From Savagea sp. (lineage in GTDB: Bacteria; Bacillota; Bacilli; Bacillales_A; Planococcaceae): DNA of 6,057 nt. Below, in pieces: positions 1 through 6,057 of this stretch. Below the pieces are notes generated by a model. It was not told the origin of the DNA, searched no databases, and saw nothing but the letters and a program-made list of their open reading frames with translations. The translations under genes and the position numbers were made by a program. Position 1 is the first letter of the stretch. Each line of letters starts with the position of its first letter. Location of the stretch: contig JASKZX010000057.1 of assembly GCA_030147435.1 (NCBI GenBank), positions 1 through 6,057 of the forward strand, read 5' to 3'.

Positions 1-62
1 TCGTTGCTAATCAACATATTCATAACAAAATTATTCAAGAACACTTACAATGCAAAAACTAG
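1..62 (+). CDS. Possible 3' end of a convergent plus-strand gene (partial)
   Basis: In the third plus-strand frame the left edge is open and ends at a TAG at 60-62, giving the tail VANQHIHNKIIQEHLQCKN. The composition and codons look like a normal hydrophilic protein end, and the reading frame stops at the base of a bidirectional hairpin, which is the usual arrangement for two genes facing each other. Only 19 codons are visible and there is no recognisable motif, so no function can be given. Plus frame 1 is also open here, but it runs straight through the hairpin and is less likely. The call rests on position and frame only. Confidence 0.33.
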   Translation, partial: VANQHIHNKIIQEHLQCKN

Positions 63-89
63 AAAGCTTCCACGCTTTCTAGTTTTTTT
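54..89. terminator. Bidirectional intrinsic terminator after the glycosylase gene
   Basis: A perfect 14-bp inverted repeat (54-67 with 74-87) encloses a 6-nt loop. The core is CTAGAAAGC/GCTTTCTAG, flanked by A-tracts and T-tracts. On the plus strand the stem is followed by a run of seven T, and on the minus strand by five T, so it can end transcripts from both sides. The stop codon of the minus-strand glycosylase gene (88-90) lies directly at the foot of the stem. The stop of a possible plus-strand gene (60-62) lies inside the other arm. Confidence 0.9.
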
Positions 90-672
90 ATGGACGATAT
101 TTTGATACATACGGATTATCTACTTCTGAAAAGCGCCACAAATAATGAGCGGCTTCTCCTGAGTTTTTTATGCCGATCCGTTTACTTTTTTCAACTAACA
201 CTCGCTCTCCTTTTTCGATAAAAAGGGGTGATGTGTCTAATCGGTGATTGTAAAAGTCCATCGTAATATGAAAAGCTTTCGTCAGTTTTCCAGGTCCATT
301 TGTCCAATCTGTTTTTCTTTTCACATGATGGCGATTCTTTTTTATCGTATCAATTCCATCTAACGGTTCAACTGCTCGAATCAGCACCCCGTGAGGAATG
401 CCTTCTTCGTCTGTCACTACATTGAGTAAATGATGCGTATGCATTTTATATACATAAGCACGTCCTGCTGGACCAAACATCGCTTCAGTCCGCTTTGTCG
501 GACGTCCCGAATACGTATGTGCTGCTCGATCATTCGTTCCTAAATATGCTTCTGTTTCGACAATCTTTCCAACAACTCGTTTTCCGTCAATGATTCGTAC
601 TAAATAACAACCGATTAATTGTTCTGCAACTGTTAATGCTGGACGTTCATAAAAAGAAAGAGGAAGCACCAT
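88..672 (-). CDS. 3-methyladenine DNA glycosylase (Mpg/AAG family)
   Basis: This 194-residue protein belongs to the alkyladenine DNA glycosylase fold, which cuts damaged purines such as 3-methyladenine from DNA to start base-excision repair. Visible hallmarks are VETEAYLG (residues 38-45), where Glu41 aligns with the catalytic Glu125 of human AAG and Tyr43 with Tyr127; DRAAH with His52 (human His136); NGPGKLTKA (125-133) and a C-terminal RIGI...LWRF (165-181). Length is normal for bacterial members, and B. subtilis YxlJ is the likely counterpart. The segment YVYKMHTHHLLN (73-84) is one residue shorter than the common YVYxxYGMxxxxN and lacks its Tyr-Gly. The ATG overlaps the upstream stop by one base (TAATG), with AAAGAGGAG 8 nt before it, inside the preceding gene, suggesting translational coupling. 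It is the last gene of its cluster and ends at a terminator. Family is secure; substrate range is inferred. Confidence 0.93.
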   Translation of the reverse strand: MVLPLSFYERPALTVAEQLIGCYLVRIIDGKRVVGKIVETEAYLGTNDRAAHTYSGRPTKRTEAMFGPAGRAYVYKMHTHHLLNVVTDEEGIPHGVLIRAVEPLDGIDTIKKNRHHVKRKTDWTNGPGKLTKAFHITMDFYNHRLDTSPLFIEKGERVLVEKSKRIGIKNSGEAAHYLWRFSEVDNPYVSKYRP

Positions 673-953
673 TAATGGCGCTCCTCTTTCATCGTAATCG
701 GCGAAATTCCTTCTTGTGCACGTTTGACAACTGGATAGCTTTCATAGCCACTATCTGCTGCAAATTGACGGAATAACGTTTTTTCTTCCGCTTTTGACGG
801 TACTACTTTTTTAAATGCTCGGTAAGAAGATAGAACATCTTCTGCTTTAACTTCCGCTTCGTAAGCATCTTCAATTCGGTTAAAAAAGTTTGTTACATCA
901 ATTATTTCTTCCATCGACCAATCGGCATCGATTGGGTAATTATACTGTTTCAT
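672..953 (-). CDS. UPF0223 family protein (YktA-like), function unknown
   Basis: This 93-residue protein resembles B. subtilis YktA of family UPF0223. Recognised features are the N-terminal NYPIDADWSMEEIIDV (residues 5-20), a central SSYRAFKKVVPSKAEEK (42-58) and the FAADSGYESYPVVKRA stretch (64-79). It has no signal peptide, membrane segment or catalytic motif; it looks like a soluble, largely helical, charged cytoplasmic protein. No biochemical role is known to me for the family and none is proposed. The start ATG is preceded by GGAGG with a 6-nt gap, located in the 12 nt after the oxidoreductase stop. Its stop overlaps the glycosylase start by one base. In B. subtilis a homologue lies a few genes beyond pdhD, so closeness to the PDH operon is shared while the immediate neighbours differ. 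Confidence 0.88.
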   Translation of the reverse strand: MKQYNYPIDADWSMEEIIDVTNFFNRIEDAYEAEVKAEDVLSSYRAFKKVVPSKAEEKTLFRQFAADSGYESYPVVKRAQEGISPITMKEERH

Positions 954-965
954 TCTTATCCTCCA

Positions 966-1925
966 TTACTTTGACCACTGCTTGCGAATCGCAATCGCTT
1001 CATTTTTCATTCGTGTGAAAAGCTCTTCAACGGTTGGCACATCATGAATCAACCCAACGACTTGGCCTGCCCAACCATATCCTTCTTCTTCTTTTCCGTC
1101 ATGAATAAAGCGACGATTTGCTTGACCACTAATATAATCTTTTAACGCTTCATATGTCGGATCTTTTTCTTCAATTTCTAAAATTTTATCTGTCCATTCA
1201 TTACGTAATGCGCGCGCAGGTGCTCCAATAGAACGTTTGACAACGACTGTGTCTGCAGATTCACTCTCTAAAATTTTCTGAATATATGCTTCACTCGCTG
1301 TTACACATTCTTTCGTTGCAATAAAACGTGTTCCCATTTCAATTCCTTCAGCACCTAATGCATGAGCGGCCATCCAGCCTCGGCCATCCCCAATTCCTCC
1401 TGATGCAATGACAGGAATATCGACAGCATCGACAACTTGTGGAATTAAAACGAACGTTCCAACATCTTTACGTCCTAAATGTCCTCCACCTTCGTGACCG
1501 ACAACCATAACAGCATCTGCACCTAAACTTTCAGCCTTTTGCGCATGACGAACTTCTGAAACGAGTACGAGCGTTTTCACATCTTTGCCTTGAAGTCGTT
1601 CAAAAAATGGCACGGGATTGCCACCAGTTACTGATACAATCTTCACACCTTCTTCAAGAGCAGCATCTAACATATGTTCATAGGGACGTCCATGACTACC
1701 TATTGCAAAATTTACGCCAAATGGACGATCTGTTTTTTCGCGTGTTTTGCGGATTTCTTCTTTTAATGCTTCCGGAGACTCTAAACTCATCGCCGTAATT
1801 TGACCGAGTCCTCCAGCATTTGAAACCGCACTCGCTAAATCAGAATATGCTAAGTGGGCAAGTCCTCCTTGGACAATAGGGTATTCGATTCCGAATATTT
1901 CTGTTACTCTCGTATGAAAATTCAT
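966..1925 (-). CDS. Nitronate monooxygenase / FabK-like FMN oxidoreductase
   Basis: The protein (319 residues from the chosen start) is a flavin TIM-barrel of the nitronate monooxygenase (2-nitropropane dioxygenase) superfamily, which also contains the enoyl-ACP reductase FabK. Visible motifs are the N-terminal IEYPIVQGG (13-21), VTGGNP (99-104), HEGGGHLG with likely active-site His149 (144-151), the FMN-phosphate loop SGGIGDGRG (175-183) and MGTRF (197-201). A FabK-like tail GQVVGLIHDVPTVEEL (287-302) follows. It could oxidise alkyl nitronates such as propionate-3-nitronate, or be an NAD(P)H-dependent enoyl reductase or YrpB-type oxidoreductase; sequence reading alone does not decide. The start at 1925 is chosen because AAAGGAGG lies 8 nt upstream and homologues begin at this point. 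A longer frame opening at 2003 would add 26 residues translated through the terminator hairpin. It heads a cluster with UPF0223 and the DNA glycosylase, 12 nt before the former. Confidence 0.87.
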   Translation of the reverse strand: MNFHTRVTEIFGIEYPIVQGGLAHLAYSDLASAVSNAGGLGQITAMSLESPEALKEEIRKTREKTDRPFGVNFAIGSHGRPYEHMLDAALEEGVKIVSVTGGNPVPFFERLQGKDVKTLVLVSEVRHAQKAESLGADAVMVVGHEGGGHLGRKDVGTFVLIPQVVDAVDIPVIASGGIGDGRGWMAAHALGAEGIEMGTRFIATKECVTASEAYIQKILESESADTVVVKRSIGAPARALRNEWTDKILEIEEKDPTYEALKDYISGQANRRFIHDGKEEEGYGWAGQVVGLIHDVPTVEELFTRMKNEAIAIRKQWSK

Positions 1926-1933
1926 ACGTAACG

Positions 1934-1941
1934 CCTCCTTT
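1934..1941 (-). promoter_or_regulatory. Ribosome binding site fixing the oxidoreductase start
   Basis: AAAGGAGG on the minus strand is a near-perfect Shine-Dalgarno sequence, placed 8 nt before the ATG at 1925-1923. It decides for the shorter protein: the upstream in-frame ATG at 2003 has no comparable site, and its codons would lie across the terminator hairpin. Confidence 0.85.
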
Positions 1942-1956
1942 ATAATAGTAGTGATG

Positions 1957-1995
1957 AAAAAATACCGCCTATCTCGAACATAGGCGGTATTTTTT
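1957..1995 (-). terminator. Intrinsic terminator of the pdh operon
   Basis: A 16-bp perfect inverted repeat (1957-1972 with 1980-1995) has a 7-nt loop and a GC-rich core ACCGCCTAT/ATAGGCGGT. On the minus strand the right arm ends in six T (1962-1957), forming the U-tract. It begins 15 nt after the pdhD stop codon and 16 nt ahead of the oxidoreductase ribosome site. It therefore separates the PDH operon from the next cluster. The flanking A/T tracts are symmetric, so it could also act on the plus strand, but no plus-strand gene is seen that would need it. Confidence 0.9.
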
Positions 1996-2010
1996 ATATA
2001 CATAAACGTA

Positions 2011-3417
2011 TTACATAATGTGAATTGGTTTACCTAACGCAACGTCTGCTGCTTCCATCGTAATTTCACCGAGTGTTGGGTGAGCGTGGATTGTCATTGC
2101 GATATCTTCTAATGTAACTCCTGTTTCAACAGCTAAACCGAACTCTGCGATTAAATCTGAAGCATTTGCTCCAACGATTTGTCCACCGAGTACTAAGCCG
2201 TCTTCTTTACGTGCAACAATTTTTACGAAACCGTCTGTTGCATCAAGTGCAATTGCACGTCCGTTTGCTGCATATGGGAATTTACCAGTAACAACGTCGT
2301 AGCCTTCTTCTTTCGCTTGTGCTTCTGTAAGACCGACTGTTGCAAGTTCTGGTGAAGTGAAGCAAACTGCCGGTACTGTTAAGTAGTCTACTTCTGACTT
2401 TTGTCCTGCAATTGCTTCTGCAGCAACTTTTGCTTCATATGAAGCTTTATGAGCAAGTTGTGGTCCTTCAACGATATCACCGATTGCGTAGATGTTTGGA
2501 AGGTTTGTACGACCTTGCTTATCTACTTCGATTAATCCGCGATCTGTCATTTTAATACCGATTTGCTCTAAACCGATTTCGTCTGTGTTTGGACGACGAC
2601 CTACTGTAACGAGTACGTAATCAGCTTCAACTGTTTCTTCTTTTCCGCCTGCTTCGTAAGTTACTTTCACACCGTTATCTGTCTCTTCAACACCTTGTGC
2701 TAAAGCTTCAGTAACGATTTCAACACCTTGTTTTTTCATTGACTTTTTAACAACTGATGTCATTTGTTTTTCGAAACCTGCTAAAATATCTTTTCCACCT
2801 TCGAGAATCGTTACGTCAGTTCCGAGGTTTGCGAATGCTGAACCGAGTTCTGCACCGATGTATCCTCCACCAATTACGACGAGTTTCTCTGGGCGCTCTT
2901 CTAATGCGAGTGCTCCTGTTGAGCTTAATACACGCTCTGAGAATTCAAATCCTGGAATTTCAATCGGACGTGATCCTGTTGCGATAATCGCATTTTTGAA
3001 CTTGTACGTTTGTGCTGAATCTTCATTCATAATACGTACTGTATCTTCGCCTGAGAAGTAAGCTTCTCCTTTAACGATTTCTACTTTGTTCCCTTTGAGG
3101 AGTCCTTCGACACCACCTGTTAAACGTTTAACAACTGAGTTTTTGTACTCTTGTACTTTTGAGAAATCAAGTGCAACGTTCTCTGCAGTAATTCCCATTA
3201 CGTCAGCATTTTTCGCTTCTTGGTAACGCTCTCCTACTGAGATCATTGCTTTTGATGGAATACATCCAACGTTTAAACATACTCCACCTAATTCGTCTTT
3301 CTCAACGATTGTTACTTTCTGTCCGAGTTGTGCTGCACGAATTGCTGCAACATACCCTCCTGGACCTGAACCTACTACAAGTGTGTCTACTTCTACTGGA
3401 AAATCTCCTACTACCAT
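2011..3417 (-). CDS. pdhD: Dihydrolipoamide dehydrogenase, E3 of the PDH complex
   Basis: E3 (468 residues, normal length) reoxidises the dihydrolipoyl groups of E2 and passes electrons through FAD to NAD+. In order: the FAD-binding GSGPGG (16-21); the redox disulfide [13 protein letters not shown] with Cys47 and Cys52; ATGSRP (146-151); the NAD-binding GGGYIG (183-188); the second FAD contact AIGD (311-314); and the dimer-interface catalytic HAHPTLGE with His446 and Glu451. All key residues are present. The MVVGDFP start matches the Bacillus E3 N-terminus. GGAGG stands 9 nt before the ATG and overlaps the last codons of pdhC, whose stop is 4 nt away, so translation is probably coupled. It is the last gene of the operon, followed by a strong terminator. 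The same E3 may also serve other 2-oxoacid dehydrogenase complexes, although B. subtilis has further E3 copies; that is inference. Confidence 0.97.
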   Translation of the reverse strand: MVVGDFPVEVDTLVVGSGPGGYVAAIRAAQLGQKVTIVEKDELGGVCLNVGCIPSKAMISVGERYQEAKNADVMGITAENVALDFSKVQEYKNSVVKRLTGGVEGLLKGNKVEIVKGEAYFSGEDTVRIMNEDSAQTYKFKNAIIATGSRPIEIPGFEFSERVLSSTGALALEERPEKLVVIGGGYIGAELGSAFANLGTDVTILEGGKDILAGFEKQMTSVVKKSMKKQGVEIVTEALAQGVEETDNGVKVTYEAGGKEETVEADYVLVTVGRRPNTDEIGLEQIGIKMTDRGLIEVDKQGRTNLPNIYAIGDIVEGPQLAHKASYEAKVAAEAIAGQKSEVDYLTVPAVCFTSPELATVGLTEAQAKEEGYDVVTGKFPYAANGRAIALDATDGFVKIVARKEDGLVLGGQIVGANASDLIAEFGLAVETGVTLEDIAMTIHAHPTLGEITMEAADVALGKPIHIM

Positions 3418-3421
3418 ATCT

Positions 3422-4696
3422 TTACGCCTCCATTAATAATAGTTGTGGGTTTGCGAGGAGCTCTTTAATATAATTCATCGCCTGTTGACCTGTTGCTCCA
3501 TCGATTACCCGGTGATCAAATACTAATGATAATGCTAACATAGGTGCGGGTACAATTTCACCATTTTTCACGATTGGTTTCTCCGCGATTCGACCAATTC
3601 CTAAAATTGCTACTTCTGGATGATTAATAACCGGTGTAAACCATTGGCCACCTGCTGAACCGATATTTGTAATCGTGCATGATGCGCCTTGCATTTCATT
3701 CGGCATTAATTTTCCATCGCGAGCTTTCGTTGCAAGCTCTCCAATCGCTCCAGCTGTTTCAAAAACAGAGAGTCGGTCTGCATGTTTAATGACTGGTACG
3801 AGTAAACCGCGGTCTGTATCCGCTGCGATTCCGATATTATAATAATGTTTTTGAATAAGTTCGTCTGTTTCATCATCGAGTGATGTATTTAATTGTGGGA
3901 ACTTGCGTAATGTCGCAACGAGTGCTTTTACTACATATGGTAAATATGTAAGCTTCACGTCACGCTCTGCCGCTGCTTCTTTAAACGCTCGGCGGTGTTC
4001 AACAAGTTTCGTCACATCAACTTCATCGAGTAATGTTACGTGTGGAATCGTACGTTTTGAGTTCACCATCGCATTTGCGATCGCTTTTCGGATACCAGAT
4101 ACTTTTTCGCGAGTTTCTGGGAAATCCCCAGTTCCTAGTATATCACGTGTTGGCGTCTCTTGCGACGTTGCTTGCTCATCATTTTGTTTTTCAGCGACAT
4201 CGCCCGATAAAAATGCGTCGATATCGTCTTTCAAGACGCGCCCGTTCTTCCCTGTCCCCGTTACTTCTGTAATGTCGACATCGTTGTCGCGTGCGTATTT
4301 TCGAACGCTCGGCATCGCGATGACTCGGTTCGGCCCTTTGAAATTTTTCGGGTCTTTCGCTACTTCTTCTTTTTTTTCTTCACTTTTTGGGGCTTCTTTT
4401 TTCGCCTCTACTTTTGGTGTTTCTTCTTCCTCTTCTTCCGCAGGTGGTGCTTCATACCCTGGAGCATCAATTCGAATTAATACATCTCCGACAACTGCTA
4501 CCGTTCCTTCGCTAACGACAATCTCTTCTACTGTTCCATCGACAGGCGATGGGATCTCAACGACGGATTTATCATTTTGTACTTCAAGTAATGTATCGTC
4601 CTCTTCGATCGTATCGCCTTCTTTTACAAACCATTTGACAACTTCACCTTCGTGAATTCCTTCACCGATATCTGGTAATTTAAATTCAAAAGCCAC
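3422..4696 (-). CDS. pdhC: Dihydrolipoamide acetyltransferase, E2 core of the PDH complex
   Basis: E2 (424 residues) forms the core of the PDH complex and moves the acetyl group from E1 to CoA. It has one lipoyl domain (about 1-78) with the lipoylated Lys43 in NDKS, a charged linker (82-116), a peripheral-subunit-binding domain (about 124-163, [20 protein letters not shown]...GRVLKDDI), a second linker (165-194), and the acetyltransferase domain (195-424). The last contains the active-site motif DHRVIDG (394-400) with His395 and Asp399. The single-lipoyl layout is that of Bacillus and Geobacillus E2. The start is [16 protein letters not shown] is the family N-terminus, and an in-frame TGA two codons upstream rules out the nearby ATG. 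The first linker is unusually rich in Glu and Lys, with six Glu in a row (87-92). The gene lies 31 nt after pdhB and 4 nt before pdhD. Confidence 0.97.
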   Translation of the reverse strand: MAFEFKLPDIGEGIHEGEVVKWFVKEGDTIEEDDTLLEVQNDKSVVEIPSPVDGTVEEIVVSEGTVAVVGDVLIRIDAPGYEAPPAEEEEEETPKVEAKKEAPKSEEKKEEVAKDPKNFKGPNRVIAMPSVRKYARDNDVDITEVTGTGKNGRVLKDDIDAFLSGDVAEKQNDEQATSQETPTRDILGTGDFPETREKVSGIRKAIANAMVNSKRTIPHVTLLDEVDVTKLVEHRRAFKEAAAERDVKLTYLPYVVKALVATLRKFPQLNTSLDDETDELIQKHYYNIGIAADTDRGLLVPVIKHADRLSVFETAGAIGELATKARDGKLMPNEMQGASCTITNIGSAGGQWFTPVINHPEVAILGIGRIAEKPIVKNGEIVPAPMLALSLVFDHRVIDGATGQQAMNYIKELLANPQLLLMEA

Positions 4697-4698
4697 TT

Positions 4699-4712
4699 TC
4701 CTTCACCCTTTC
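4699..4712 (-). promoter_or_regulatory. Weak ribosome binding region of pdhC with GTG start
   Basis: On the minus strand the region reads GAAAGGGTGAAGGA before the GTG at 4696. AAAGGG lies 9 nt from the start and is the better-spaced match; GAAGGA lies only 2 nt away. Neither is the full AAAGGAGG seen at the other genes here. The ATG at 4714-4712 is in frame with the GTG but meets TGA after ATG-AAA-GGG, so it cannot start E2. Confidence 0.5.
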
Positions 4713-4721
4713 ATTCGTTTT

Positions 4722-4739
4722 TTAACATTAAAATGTTAA
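4722..4739 (-). repeat. AT-rich perfect dyad over the pdhB stop codon
   Basis: TTAACATT (4722-4729) and AATGTTAA (4732-4739) are perfect inverted copies separated by two bases, centred on the pdhB stop codon (4728-4730) in the 31-nt pdhB/pdhC gap. As RNA it would fold as a 7-bp AU-rich stem with a 4-nt loop. It is followed on the minus strand by A residues, not T, so it is not an intrinsic terminator. It could be an mRNA processing or stability element, a protein site, or chance in an AT-rich gap. Confidence 0.45.
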
Positions 4740-5705
4740 TACTTCTTTTGCACGTTCTACAATATCGTTTGCATCTGGTAACCATAAGTTTTCCCCTTGA
4801 GCAAATGGATAAATTGTATCTGGTGCTGTTACACGCATTACTGGTGCTTCTAAATGTAAAATTGCACGTTCCGTAATTTCAGCAACGACATTCGCTGCAA
4901 TTCCTGCCTGTTTTTGTGCTTCTTGTACAACGACTGCACGGTTCGTTTTTTGGACAGATTCAACAATCGTATCGACATCTAACGGTTGAACTGTACGTAA
5001 GTCGATCACTTCTGCTGAGTATCCTTCTTCTTCGAGCATTTCTGCTGCTTTTAAGCTTTCGTGAACCATTGCCCCGTAAGCGATCAATGTAATATCTGTT
5101 CCTTCACGTTTCACATCTGCTTTTCCGAGTGGAATTGTATATTCACCTTCCGGAACTTCTTCACGGAATGAACGATACAATTTCATATGTTCTAAAAAGA
5201 CGACTGGGTTTTCATCACGAATCGCTGAGATGAGTAATCCTTTCGCATCGTACGGAGTCGATGGAATAACGACTGTTAACCCTGGCTGACTTGCAACGAT
5301 CCCTTCTAAACTATCAGCATGCATCTCTGGTGTCGCAACTCCTCCACCGAAAGGAGAACGAATCGTTACAGGTGAGTTCATTCGACCTGCTGTACGGAAT
5401 GATTGACGAGCCATTTGACCGCTGATCGAGTCCATTACTTCATATAAGAAACCAAAGAATTGAATTTCCATTACTGGACGGAATCCTGTGAGCGCTAATC
5501 CGATTGCAAGACCACCAATTCCTGATTCTGCAAGCGGCGTGTCAAATACACGTTCTTCGCCAAATGTTTCTTGTAAACCTTCTGTTGCACGGAATACTCC
5601 TCCGTTTTTACCTACGTCTTCTCCAAATACTAAAACGTTTTCGTCGCGCTCAAGCTCAATACGCATTGCATCTGTAATTGCTTGAATCATCGTCATCTGT
5701 GCCAT
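4728..5705 (-). CDS. pdhB: Pyruvate dehydrogenase E1 component, beta subunit
   Basis: E1 beta (325 residues, the same length as in B. subtilis) pairs with E1 alpha to decarboxylate pyruvate on thiamine diphosphate and reductively acetylate the lipoyl group of E2. It carries the transketolase-type pyrimidine-binding domain with [11 protein letters not shown] (55-65), where Glu60 is the conserved cofactor-activating glutamate; EIQFFGF (80-86); and RSPFGGG...HADSLEG with His129, matching His128 beta of the Geobacillus enzyme. The C-terminal transketolase domain has [10 protein letters not shown] and [11 protein letters not shown], the face that contacts the E2 binding domain. The ATG is one base after the pdhA stop and has AAAGGAG 10 nt upstream inside pdhA, which favours coupled, near-equal synthesis of the two E1 subunits. 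Nothing is truncated or missing. Confidence 0.97.
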   Translation of the reverse strand: MAQMTMIQAITDAMRIELERDENVLVFGEDVGKNGGVFRATEGLQETFGEERVFDTPLAESGIGGLAIGLALTGFRPVMEIQFFGFLYEVMDSISGQMARQSFRTAGRMNSPVTIRSPFGGGVATPEMHADSLEGIVASQPGLTVVIPSTPYDAKGLLISAIRDENPVVFLEHMKLYRSFREEVPEGEYTIPLGKADVKREGTDITLIAYGAMVHESLKAAEMLEEEGYSAEVIDLRTVQPLDVDTIVESVQKTNRAVVVQEAQKQAGIAANVVAEITERAILHLEAPVMRVTAPDTIYPFAQGENLWLPDANDIVERAKEVLTF

Positions 5706-5706
5706 A

Positions 5707-6057
<351 letters not shown>

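Noticed and set aside
1..105. Plus frame 1, open from the left edge to 105
   Set aside because: It runs through the terminator hairpin into the glycosylase gene and has AT-rich composition; frame 3, ending at the hairpin, is the better candidate.
269..284. TGAAAAGCTTTCGTCA, loosely like a CcpA (cre) site
   Set aside because: It lacks the central CG of the cre consensus and lies deep inside the glycosylase coding region.
1607..1798. Plus-strand open frame opposite the oxidoreductase
   Set aside because: It is antisense to a conserved gene, rich in Leu/His/Gln as expected for a shadow frame, and has no recognisable motif.
1941..1946. TATAAT on the plus strand, resembling a -10 box
   Set aside because: No matching -35 box at proper distance, and transcription would run straight into the 1957-1995 hairpin with no plus-strand gene beyond.
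2757..3473. Several short plus-strand frames opposite pdhD and the end of pdhC
   Set aside because: They overlap each other and conserved coding sequence, are Leu/Arg/Ser-rich shadows, and lack plausible starts.
3903..4655. A 250-codon open frame on the plus strand opposite pdhC
   Set aside because: It lies wholly antisense to a certain E2 gene, has no ribosome site I can see, and is dominated by Ser/Thr/Phe runs that mirror Glu/Lys codons of the charged linker.
5488..5685. Plus-strand open frame opposite the pdhB N-terminal region
   Set aside because: Its Ser/Pro/Thr-rich translation is the antisense image of conserved E1 beta codons, with no independent support.

Overview
The window reads as ordinary core-metabolism chromosome from a low-to-moderate GC Bacillota, most likely Bacillales. 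The basis is the gene order pdhA-pdhB-pdhC-pdhD, strong Bacillus-type Shine-Dalgarno sites (AAAGGAG/GGAGG), near-colinear lengths and motifs with the Bacillus pyruvate dehydrogenase (PDH) subunits, and a UPF0223 (YktA-like) gene close to pdhD, as in Bacillus subtilis. The genus cannot be fixed from the sequence alone. All confidently called genes lie on the minus strand, so the transcription units read from right to left.

Right part (6057 down to 2011): the PDH complex operon. The 3' end of pdhA (E1 alpha) is cut by the window edge, followed by complete pdhB (E1 beta), pdhC (E2, dihydrolipoyl acetyltransferase) and pdhD (E3, dihydrolipoamide dehydrogenase). Gaps are 1, 31 and 4 nt, and the ribosome sites of pdhB and pdhD sit inside the preceding gene. 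Together they convert pyruvate, CoA and NAD+ to acetyl-CoA, CO2 and NADH. The operon ends at a strong intrinsic terminator just after pdhD (1957-1995).

Left part (1925 down to 88): a second compact cluster of three genes. It holds a nitronate monooxygenase/FabK-like FMN oxidoreductase, a small UPF0223 protein, and a 3-methyladenine DNA glycosylase (Mpg/AAG family). Gaps are 12 nt and a 1-nt stop/start overlap, so they are probably co-transcribed and partly translationally coupled. No clear shared pathway links a flavin oxidoreductase, an unknown small protein and a base-excision repair enzyme. The cluster ends at a perfect 14-bp bidirectional terminator (54-87), probably shared with a convergent plus-strand gene of which only the last codons may be visible at the left edge.

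I see no RNA genes, mobile elements, CRISPR arrays, long repeats or phage genes, and no gene-free stretch longer than about 90 bases. Nothing here supports a new biological system. The points worth a second look are small: the over-extended start of the oxidoreductase gene, its missing obvious promoter behind a terminator, a GTG start and a dyad at the pdhB/pdhC junction, a highly charged E2 linker, and a glycosylase lacking the usual Tyr-Gly motif.
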